Source: Spirochaetaceae bacterium UBA6089
GTDB taxonomy: Bacteria; Spirochaetota; Spirochaetia; Treponematales; Rectinemataceae
Length of the DNA: 5,600 nt
Assembly (NCBI GenBank): GCA_002435985.1
Contig: DIXD01000008.1
Location: 1-5,600, forward strand
Direction: 5' to 3'
The translations under genes were made by a program, and so were the position numbers. Positions 1 to 5,177 of this stretch are shown in pieces (positions within the stretch are counted from its first letter, which is position 1; each line of letters begins with the position of its first letter). The notes beneath the pieces were generated by a model that saw only the letters and a program-made list of their open reading frames with translations, made no database searches and had not been told where the DNA came from.

Positions 1-305
1 GGCCTGAATACTCTGTCCAAAAAACCTTTCATGATCGCCGGCGGTCCTCCCCACCAGTCGGGGTACACGAAGACAACCCTGTCCGCCTTCTGAATCTGCT
101 CTTGATACTGCAGCGTTCTCTCATCGAAGCTGAACTTACGGGGCAGCTCCTCCTGGGGCATCACCGGATCGAAGTTGTCCTGATAAAGATCGATCAAAAT
201 CACCGGCGAATACCCCTGCGATTCAAGGGCGCGGACGACCCTCTCCGCGATGGCGCTGTTGAAGCTCGGCTTTTTGGGCTGTGCCAGAATGACAAGTGCA
301 TTCAT
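1..305 (-). CDS. Flavodoxin-like NAD(P)H:quinone/FMN oxidoreductase, N-terminal part (cut by window edge)
   Basis: The minus strand reads from the ATG at 305-303 without a stop to the window edge, giving 101 residues that begin MNALVILAQPKKPSFNSAI. An in-frame TAA lies five codons upstream (318-320), so this ATG is the only ATG start available. A purine-rich GGGAGAGG ribosome binding site sits just before it (308-315). The first beta strand plus the AQP...SFN turn (residues 3-17) is the FMN-phosphate loop seen in the Flavodoxin_2 family (MdaB, KefF, YwrO type, about 170-200 aa). The most diagnostic part is VYPDWWGGPPAIMKGFLDRV at residues 80-99, which matches the family's YPLWWxxxPAxLKGWxDRV motif. 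Members are cytoplasmic flavoproteins that reduce quinones or other acceptors with NAD(P)H, often in oxidative or electrophile stress. The exact substrate cannot be told. The usual His of the first loop (AHP) is Gln here. The gene is divergent from the SUF operon and shares its 88-bp control region, which hints at shared stress or iron regulation but does not prove it. Confidence 0.88.
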   Translation of the reverse strand, partial: MNALVILAQPKKPSFNSAIAERVVRALESQGYSPVILIDLYQDNFDPVMPQEELPRKFSFDERTLQYQEQIQKADRVVFVYPDWWGGPPAIMKGFLDRVFR

Positions 306-347
306 ATCCTCTCCCGCTTATCCGAAAAATTTTTCATAAATTCCTAC

Positions 348-364
348 TATATTACTAGAATATA
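348..364. repeat. Short perfect dyad TATATT-N5-AATATA
   Basis: The arms at 348-353 and 359-364 are perfect inverted repeats around the 5-bp centre ACTAG. The dyad overlaps the distal TATAAT box and the left copy of the 12-bp motif. It could be the true operator, with the longer pairing being secondary, or simply a product of A+T-rich sequence. Confidence 0.3.
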
Positions 365-366
365 AT
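361..366 (+). promoter_or_regulatory. Second candidate -10 box
   Basis: Another perfect TATAAT lies 18 bp upstream of the first, in the same orientation. Transcription from it would start near 373-374 and give a leader of about 20 nt before sufT, again without a clear ribosome binding site for the ATG at 394. The sequence 16-18 bp upstream (337-344) does not resemble TTGACA. It overlaps the right arm of the dyad at 348-364, so a protein bound there would cover this box. Confidence 0.38.
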
Positions 367-378
367 CACAAAGATGAG

Positions 379-384
379 TATAAT
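379..384 (+). promoter_or_regulatory. Candidate -10 box of the suf operon, placed for a leaderless transcript
   Basis: A perfect TATAAT ends 9 nt before the sufT-like ATG at 394. A start site 6-9 nt after the box would fall at about 391-394, at or beside the A of the start codon. No Shine-Dalgarno-like purine run exists in 380-390, which fits a leaderless message. The -35 region (355-362) is poor, so the promoter may depend on an activator or on a factor with relaxed -35 needs. The regional A+T bias raises the odds of a chance match. Confidence 0.5.
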
Positions 385-393
385 AGTAATGTA

Positions 394-708
394 ATGGCAA
401 AGAAATTTTCACAAGACGAACTGCTGGAGATACTGCAGGGCGTCGAAGACCCCGAGCTCGGCTATTCGGTCGTCGATTTGGGCTTGATTTATCGGGCTGA
501 ACAGACCGAAAGCGGCATCGATGTCGATTTTACGCTGACGTACATCGGCTGCCCGCTCGAAGGCATGCTCAGGCAAGAGATTGTGAACACACTGCGCGAA
601 GCGACAGGCGTTCAAGACATTCGGACAAGACTGGTCTGGGATCCGCCCTGGACTATAGAAAAGGCAAGCGCCGAGATTCGCCTGGATATGGGGTACCCTA
701 TCTGGTGA
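394..708 (+). CDS. sufT: DUF59/MIP18-family iron-sulfur assembly protein, SufT-like
   Basis: This 104-residue protein is a complete single-domain member of the FeS_assembly_P (DUF59, MIP18) family. Seen in order: DPELG at 19-23 with the family's Asp-Pro-Glu, VVDLGLIY at 26-33, the strand and turn LTYIGCPLEG at 48-57 with the conserved Cys53-Pro, and the C-terminal VWDPPW at 81-86 followed by the usual helix and an LDMG end. Relatives include SufT, PaaD/PaaJ and the eukaryotic Cia2/MIP18. SufT proteins act in the cytosol in maturation or transfer of Fe-S clusters, but a biochemical reaction is not firmly established. It is the first gene of the suf operon, 57 bp before sufC. In Actinobacteria sufT usually lies at the operon's end, so the leading position differs from that arrangement. 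The start has no visible ribosome binding site, unlike all its neighbours, and lies right after a TATAAT box. No other in-frame ATG exists between the start and the control region. Confidence 0.9.
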   Translation: MAKKFSQDELLEILQGVEDPELGYSVVDLGLIYRAEQTESGIDVDFTLTYIGCPLEGMLRQEIVNTLREATGVQDIRTRLVWDPPWTIEKASAEIRLDMGYPIW

Positions 709-752
709 ACCTAAGGAGCGGCGCAAGGACCTTCTCGGCCGGCGCAGACATG

Positions 753-760
753 AAAGAGGT
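753..760 (+). promoter_or_regulatory. Ribosome binding site of sufC in the sufT-sufC gap
   Basis: AAAGAGGT lies 5 nt before the sufC ATG at 766. It supports this start: an in-frame TGA at 751-753 rules out anything further upstream. The rest of the 709-765 gap holds a TAAGGAG at 712-718 with no start codon at a usable distance, and a small AAGGaCCTT palindrome (725-733). The palindrome is too short, and lacks a T-run, to be a terminator, so read-through from sufT into sufC is expected. Confidence 0.6.
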
Positions 761-765
761 ATGAT

Positions 766-1545
766 ATGCAGAGTGGACTTGTCATTCGTGGCCTTACGGC
801 CGGTTTGAATACAAGGCGCATCATAGACGGGCTGGATCTGGAAGTACCTGACGGCGAGGTCCATGCCCTGATGGGCCCCAATGGGCACGGCAAGAGCACG
901 CTCGCCAACATTCTGATGGGAAATCCCGGCTACATCGTCGAATCGGGGGAAGCCCTCTTGGACGGTGAAAATCTTTTGGACAAGGAAGTGTGGGAGCGTG
1001 CACAAAAAGGCCTCTTTTTGGCCTTCCAGTATCCGGTCGAAATTCCGGGCGTGACCGTATCGAAGTTCCTGAAGCGCATCGCCGACCTGCGCCGGGAGCC
1101 GCCGAAAAACACCGCTGCCTTTCTCGCCGAGTTGAAAGAGCACCTTGCAATGCTCGACATCGATCCGGTGTTCGCAAACCGCTATCTCAACGACGGCTTT
1201 TCGGGCGGCGAGAAAAAGCGTATGGAGATTCTGCAGATGCTCACGATGCAGCCGCGCTTCGCCATCTTCGACGAGACCGACTCGGGGCTGGATGTGGATG
1301 CGCTGAAAGTCGTCGCCGAGGGTATCAATCACATGCGGCAGCCGGGATTTTCGGCGCTCGTGATCACGCATTACCGGCGCCTTCTGGACCTCGTCAAGCC
1401 CGACAGAGTACACATTCTCGAAAAGGGACGGATCGTTGCATCGGGAGGCTTCGAGCTGGCTGAACTCCTTGAGCGCGAAGGGTACGAGGGTGTCCGCCGC
1501 GTCGTTTCGGACAAAAAGACACGCGAGGTAGCCTATGAGAACTGA
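766..1545 (+). CDS. sufC: SufC, ABC-type ATPase of the SUF cluster scaffold
   Basis: A 259-residue ABC ATPase, close to the 245-265 aa usual for SufC. It hydrolyses ATP in the cytosolic SufBCD complex and drives the structural change that lets SufB-SufD build the Fe-S cluster. It is not a membrane transporter subunit. Visible motifs: Walker A GPNGHGKST at 37-45 (Lys43), Q-loop FQYP with Gln88, ABC signature FSGGEKKR at 145-152, Walker B RFAIFDE at 164-170 (catalytic Glu170), D-loop SGLD at 173-176 and H-loop His202 in VITHY. The unbroken DGFSGGEKKRMEILQ and DETDSGLD strings are highly specific for SufC among ABC proteins. Walker A carries His at the position where E. coli SufC has Ser; this position is variable in P-loops. 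The start is set by the AAAGAGGT site and an upstream in-frame stop. The 3' end overlaps sufB by 11 nt, indicating coupled translation. Confidence 0.97.
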   Translation: MQSGLVIRGLTAGLNTRRIIDGLDLEVPDGEVHALMGPNGHGKSTLANILMGNPGYIVESGEALLDGENLLDKEVWERAQKGLFLAFQYPVEIPGVTVSKFLKRIADLRREPPKNTAAFLAELKEHLAMLDIDPVFANRYLNDGFSGGEKKRMEILQMLTMQPRFAIFDETDSGLDVDALKVVAEGINHMRQPGFSALVITHYRRLLDLVKPDRVHILEKGRIVASGGFELAELLEREGYEGVRRVVSDKKTREVAYEN

Positions 1546-2962
1546 TACAGCAGTGCAGAGAGAGGAGATCAGAAGCATCGGCGAAGGCTACGCGGAGCGC
1601 TTCGGCTTCACGATGCCCGACCACTCGCTCTTCAACACCGGCGTGGGCCTGACCGAGGAGACCGTGCGCACCATCAGCAGGGCCAAGGATGAGCCCGACT
1701 GGATGCTGAAATTCCGACTGAGGGCATTTCATATCTTTCAGACCATGCCCATGCCGACCTGGGGCGCTGATCTCTCCAAGCTCGATTTCGACAAGATGAC
1801 CTATTATTCCAGACCGACGGAAACCGCACAGGATTCCTGGGATGCGCTGCCGGACGACATCAAGAAGACCTACGAGCGGCTGGGCGTTCCAGAGTCCGAG
1901 CGGAAATTCCTTGCAGGCGTCGGGGCGCAGTACGATTCCGAAATGGTCTACCACAACATCCGCGAGGACCTCAAGAAAAAGGGCATCATCTTCACCGACG
2001 TGGAGACCGCGGTCCGCGAGCACTCCGATATCGTCAAACGCTTCTTCGGCACCGTCGTGCCCCCCGACGACAACAAGTTTGCAGCGCTCAACAGTGCAGT
2101 CTGGTCGGGAGGCTCCTTCGTCTATATACCGCCCAATGTCCACGTAGAGATACCCCTCCAGGCCTACTTCAGGATCAACAGCCAGGCATTCGGACAGTTC
2201 GAGCGCACGCTCATCATCGCCGATGAGGGTTCCTTCGTACACTACATCGAAGGGTGCACGGCGCCCGTTTTTTCGAAGGATAGCCTACACACGGGGGTCA
2301 TTGAAATCATCGCTCTGCCGCATTCGCGCATACGGTATACGACCGTGCAGAACTGGCCCAATAATATGTACAATCTCGTCACCCAGCGTGCTTTTGCCTA
2401 CGAAGGTGCGATTATGGAGTGGGTGGACGGCAACATCGGCTCAAAAGTGACCATGAAATACCCCGCGATATTCCTGATGGGCCCAGGTGCGAGGGGCGAA
2501 GTGCTCTCGATCGCCTTTGCGGGCAAAGGACAGGAGCAGGACACAGGGGGAAAGATATTCCATTTTGCGTCCGACACATCCAGCATCATCACCTCGAAGT
2601 CCATCTCAAAGGATGGCGGTATTGCGAGCTACCGCGGGCTCGTCAAGGTCGAGGCCGGACTTTCGAACGTCAAGGTGAAGGCAGATTGCGATGCCCTCAT
2701 CCTCGACCCCCAGTCGTGCTCGAACACCTATCCCACCATGGATATCCGCTCCGAGCAGGTGTCCATAGAGCACGAGGCCAAGGTCTCGAAGATCGGCGAG
2801 GACCAACTTTTCTACCTCATGAGCCGAGGGCTTACGGAGAAAGAGGCGGCGACCATGATCGTCAGCGGCTTCATCGACCCGCTGGTCAAAGAGCTGCCCA
2901 TGGAGTACGCGGTCGAACTGAACCGCCTTATAGAGCTCGAAATGGAGGGTTCCGTAGGATGA
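1535..2962 (+). CDS. sufB: SufB, Fe-S cluster scaffold subunit
   Basis: This 475-residue protein matches SufB over its whole length. It has an N-terminal helical region with PDWMLKFRLRAFHIF (54-68) and MPTWGADLS (73-81), a right-handed beta-helix core, and a C-terminal helical domain with SKIGEDQLFYLMSRGL (418-433). Within SufBCD it accepts sulfur from the SufS donor system and carries the nascent cluster. Cys241 in EGCTAP corresponds to E. coli Cys254. Cys385 in KADCDAL and Glu414 in IEHEA have the 29-residue spacing of E. coli Cys405 and Glu434, the proposed sulfur and iron ligands; this mapping rests on spacing and memory of the family, not an alignment. A further Cys395 lies in SCSNTYP. 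No intein or frameshift is present. The start overlaps the sufC end by 11 nt and has GAGG 6 nt upstream (1525-1528). The protein is shorter than E. coli SufB (495 aa), as in SufU-type operons. Confidence 0.97.
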   Translation: MRTDTAVQREEIRSIGEGYAERFGFTMPDHSLFNTGVGLTEETVRTISRAKDEPDWMLKFRLRAFHIFQTMPMPTWGADLSKLDFDKMTYYSRPTETAQDSWDALPDDIKKTYERLGVPESERKFLAGVGAQYDSEMVYHNIREDLKKKGIIFTDVETAVREHSDIVKRFFGTVVPPDDNKFAALNSAVWSGGSFVYIPPNVHVEIPLQAYFRINSQAFGQFERTLIIADEGSFVHYIEGCTAPVFSKDSLHTGVIEIIALPHSRIRYTTVQNWPNNMYNLVTQRAFAYEGAIMEWVDGNIGSKVTMKYPAIFLMGPGARGEVLSIAFAGKGQEQDTGGKIFHFASDTSSIITSKSISKDGGIASYRGLVKVEAGLSNVKVKADCDALILDPQSCSNTYPTMDIRSEQVSIEHEAKVSKIGEDQLFYLMSRGLTEKEAATMIVSGFIDPLVKELPMEYAVELNRLIELEMEGSVG

Positions 2963-3939
2963 GCGAACTGCATACGATTGAAAGACCGAAGGGCCTCCCG
3001 AAATACGATGCCCTGGCGACGTTCACGGCTGCGAATGCCATCGAGACGGTCCACATCTCCTATCCTGCGGGCGACAGAAATGATGAAGTCCGGCTTGTGC
3101 AGATCGAGGTTTCGCCTTCGGCGTCGCCTTCGGCGCGCGAGTCTCTGCACTATCGCGCGACGATCGAGCTTGGAGAGGGAGCCGAGGCGAAGGTCCTCGT
3201 GCGATTCGCAGGGAGTTTCGGGAGCGCGGCGGTCGTGCCTCGGCCGGAATTGCTCACGACCACCCTCGATATCCGCCTTGCCGCCTATTCGTACCTACAT
3301 CTCTATGTCGTATCGGGACTCTCCGTGCCCTACTTCCGCGAAGCCTTCGACCGCGCAGTGCTGCAGGAGGGCGCCAAACTCGAGTGGACCACGATCGGAT
3401 TCGACGAGAACAGTGGGATTTACTCGGCGAACATCGATCTGGCCGGTGCAGAGAGTGAGCTCAACCTCGCGGGCGCCTACGGAGCCCACAGAAATACCGA
3501 GCAGGAGCACATCATCTCCGTTCACCATATTGCCCCGCGCACCAGGAGCCGTACCAACCTGAAATCCGCTCTCAAGGAATCGGCACATCTCATCTTCCGA
3601 GGATTGATCCATGTCGCCCCCACTGGTTTCGGCACCGACGCCTACCTCTCCGACAAGAATCTGATCATGGAAGACGGTGCACGCGCGGAGAGCCTGCCTC
3701 AGCTGAAGATCGACACCGACGATGTCGCCTGCAGCCATGGGGCTACGACCGGCGGGCCCCGCGAGGATGCGCTGTTCTATCTCATGAGCAGGGGCCTCGA
3801 CCGCGAGGCTGCGAAAAACATGCTCGTGCTGGGCCATCTGAGCTCAGTGTTCAACCGCCTACCCGAGGGGATTGCTGAGGAAATGGAGAGCGCTGCGGCC
3901 TTTTCACTCGGCATCCGCGAGAAAGGAGGCTCCCGATGA
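2959..3939 (+). CDS. sufD: SufD, SufB partner subunit, unusually short form
   Basis: A SufB paralogue that forms the other half of the scaffold heterodimer and contacts one SufC. The beta-helix core runs roughly from residue 40 to 265. The C-terminal part is clearly SufD-like: SDKNLIMEDGARAESLPQL at 231-249, then DVACSHGATTG at 255-265 with His260 (equivalent by motif to the interface His360 of E. coli SufD) and Cys258, then EDALFYLMSRGL at 269-280. At 326 residues it is about 100 shorter than typical SufD (about 420-440 aa). The missing part is the N-terminal helical domain. The start is an ATGA overlap with the sufB stop and has GGAGGG (2944-2949) upstream, at a slightly long spacing of 9 nt. 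The region upstream is sufB in another frame, so the short form looks genuine rather than a missed start. Residues 52-59 (SPSASPSA) come from a 12-bp tandem repeat. Confidence 0.93.
   Translation: MSELHTIERPKGLPKYDALATFTAANAIETVHISYPAGDRNDEVRLVQIEVSPSASPSARESLHYRATIELGEGAEAKVLVRFAGSFGSAAVVPRPELLTTTLDIRLAAYSYLHLYVVSGLSVPYFREAFDRAVLQEGAKLEWTTIGFDENSGIYSANIDLAGAESELNLAGAYGAHRNTEQEHIISVHHIAPRTRSRTNLKSALKESAHLIFRGLIHVAPTGFGTDAYLSDKNLIMEDGARAESLPQLKIDTDDVACSHGATTGGPREDALFYLMSRGLDREAAKNMLVLGHLSSVFNRLPEGIAEEMESAAAFSLGIREKGGSR
3112..3135 (+). repeat. Perfect 12-bp tandem duplication inside sufD
   Basis: TCGCCTTCGGCG occurs twice back to back (3112-3123 and 3124-3135), in phase with the sufD codons, and encodes Ser-Pro-Ser-Ala twice. 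Being a multiple of three, the repeat keeps the frame. It lies in a stretch between two predicted strands of the early beta-helix, where a flexible loop would be tolerated. Identical DNA in both units suggests recent slippage or duplication rather than selection on the peptide alone. Confidence 0.9.
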
Positions 3940-5177
3940 GACCTCAATTTGTCATGCACGCATCCGTAGAAGAAAATTCCTCAGTCGCAGGTGCGCTCAA
4001 GGGTGAATTTCCCCTCTTCGACGAACAGCCGGAACTCATCTATCTCGACAATGCGGCAACGGCGCAGAAGCCTCTGTCCGTGCTCGATGCGGAGCGGGAT
4101 TTTTATCTGAAATCCTGCGCAAATGTGCACCGCGCCATCCACTCGATCGGCGAAGAAGCGACCGCACGCTACGAAGAGGCGCGCAGGCGCATGGCGCGCT
4201 TTATCGGCGCCAGGCCTGAGGAAACCATCTTTACGCACGGCACCACGGAGTCCATCAACCTCGTGGCGCGCACCTACGGAGAGACGCTCGGGCCTGGTGA
4301 CGAAATCATCCTTTCGGTCATGGAGCACCACGCAAACATGGTGCCCTGGCAGCAGCTCGCAGAGCGGCGCGGGGTCGCGCTGAAATTCATCCCCGTCAGC
4401 GAAGAGGGCGAACTGGACATGGCCGAATACGGACGGCTCCTCAGCTCGAAGACCAGGCTTGTGGCCCTGACCATGATCTCGAATGTGCTCGGCACAATCA
4501 ATCCGGTCGATAGCATCGTCGAGACGGCACATGCGGCGGGAGTACCCGTGCTCCTCGACGCGGCGCAGGCTGCACCCTCGATGTCCCTCGACGTGAAGGC
4601 GCTCGGGGCGGATTTCGTCGCCTTCTCCGGGCACAAAATGTATGGGCCCTTCGGCATAGGCATTCTCTACGGCACGGAGCGCATGCTCGACGCCATGCCC
4701 CCCTTCATGGGGGGAGGCGATATGATCTCCGAAGTGCGGCTCGAAGGTTTTTCAGCGAATGAACTGCCGTACAAATTCGAGGCAGGGACGCCGGCCATAT
4801 CGCAGGCAGTCGGCATGGAAGCGGCAGCAGACTGGCTTTTCAGCGTCGGGCTGGATGCTCTGGGAGAATACGAATCGGCGCTGGCAGGGCGCTTCATGGA
4901 AGGCATAAAGGGCATTCCGGGCATCCGGATACTCGGCAGCGCCGCACGGCGAGCCGGTATCGTGGCCTTTACCCTCGAAGGCGCGCACGCACACGACGTG
5001 GCGGCCTATCTGGACCGCTATCACATTGCGGTACGGGCGGGGCACCACTGTGCGCACCCCCTGGCGCGCCGTTTCGGGATCACTTCGTCGGCGCGGGCGA
5101 GCTTCGGCACCTACAACACCTGCAAAGACGTGGATACCGCCATCCGCGTGCTCTCCAGGGCTGGGGAGGCTCTATGA
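3936..5177 (+). CDS. sufS: SufS, group II cysteine desulfurase
   Basis: A 413-residue PLP-dependent class V aminotransferase-fold enzyme that converts L-cysteine to alanine and holds the freed sulfur as a persulfide on an active-site cysteine. Visible: substrate-side YLDNAATAQKP (36-46), THGTTESIN (100-108) for PLP phosphate, SVMEHHANMVPW (127-138) with the PLP-stacking His, LLDAAQAAP (206-214), the Schiff-base lysine Lys234 in SGHKMYGP, and RAGHHCAHPL (367-376) where Cys372 is the sulfur-carrying residue and Arg367 binds substrate. Arg387 in ARASFGTYN matches the second conserved arginine. The short segment around Cys372 marks group II (SufS) rather than group I (IscS/NifS). It needs a partner for high activity, here SufU encoded next. 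The start overlaps the sufD stop (ATGA) with a strong AAAGGAGG at 3922-3929, 6 nt upstream. A second ATG at codon 7 is possible but less well placed. Confidence 0.97.
   Translation: MRPQFVMHASVEENSSVAGALKGEFPLFDEQPELIYLDNAATAQKPLSVLDAERDFYLKSCANVHRAIHSIGEEATARYEEARRRMARFIGARPEETIFTHGTTESINLVARTYGETLGPGDEIILSVMEHHANMVPWQQLAERRGVALKFIPVSEEGELDMAEYGRLLSSKTRLVALTMISNVLGTINPVDSIVETAHAAGVPVLLDAAQAAPSMSLDVKALGADFVAFSGHKMYGPFGIGILYGTERMLDAMPPFMGGGDMISEVRLEGFSANELPYKFEAGTPAISQAVGMEAAADWLFSVGLDALGEYESALAGRFMEGIKGIPGIRILGSAARRAGIVAFTLEGAHAHDVAAYLDRYHIAVRAGHHCAHPLARRFGITSSARASFGTYNTCKDVDTAIRVLSRAGEAL

Larger units (their letters stand above)
345..388. repeat. Inverted pair of a 12-bp motif, possible operator
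   Basis: TACTATATTACT lies at 345-356 on the + strand and TACTATTATACT at 388-377 on the minus strand. They match at 10 of 12 positions, and both have the form TACT-N4-TACT. Their centres are 32 bp apart, about three helical turns. The second copy covers the proximal TATAAT box, and the distal TATAAT lies between the two copies. That is a natural layout for a repressor site acting on the suf promoter. Low sequence complexity is the main caveat. The regulator is unknown: SUF operons are controlled by SufR, IscR/Rrf2-type proteins or Fur in different bacteria, and this motif does not clearly fit any of them. Confidence 0.4.
306..393. promoter_or_regulatory. Divergent A+T-rich control region between the oxidoreductase gene and the suf operon
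   Basis: This is the only non-coding gap of any size in the window, and its strong A+T bias contrasts with the GC-rich genes on both sides. It must hold the promoter of the minus-strand oxidoreductase gene, and very likely that of the suf operon. On the + strand there are two perfect TATAAT hexamers (361-366 and 379-384), neither with a convincing TTGACA-like -35 at 16-18 bp. Around them lie inverted copies of a 12-bp motif and a short dyad, listed separately. I could not settle on a minus-strand promoter. I see no good match to a full IscR type 1 site or Fur box. Confidence 0.7.

Noticed and set aside
324..335. Perfect palindrome GAAAAATTTTTC upstream of the oxidoreductase gene
   Set aside because: It is an A-tract joined to a T-tract with a single G-C pair. 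It may bend DNA or act as an UP-like element, but is too simple to call an operator or terminator.
102..365. 87-codon + strand frame at the left edge
   Set aside because: It is antisense to the Flavodoxin_2-type gene, whose WWGGPPAIMKGFLDRV motif is on the minus strand.
341..366. Possible IscR type 1 or Fur box
   Set aside because: Only scattered A/T positions agree, and the G/C landmarks of the IscR consensus and the GATAAT repeats of Fur boxes are missing.
750..764. Four-codon frame (Met-Lys-Glu-Val) just before sufC
   Set aside because: It has no ribosome binding site of its own, and its codons are simply the sufC ribosome binding site region.
409..1578. Open frame of 389 codons on the minus strand across sufT and sufC
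   Set aside because: It lies wholly antisense to two genes with clear family motifs and shows no domain I recognise. Long antisense frames are expected opposite GC-rich codons.
1394..2242. Open frame of 282 codons on the minus strand across sufC/sufB
   Set aside because: Antisense shadow of sufB, with low-complexity composition and no family match.
2419..2958. 180-codon upstream extension of the sufD frame
   Set aside because: It overlaps well-conserved sufB in another frame, and its protein is rich in Arg/Gly/His without resemblance to the SufD N-terminus. The coupled ATG at 2959 is the better start.
5070..5110. Loss of the SufS active cysteine, because SSARAS stands where E. coli has MCRAS
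   Set aside because: The catalytic cysteine is the one in the GHHC segment, present here as Cys372. The cysteine before the arginine in E. coli is not the catalytic residue.
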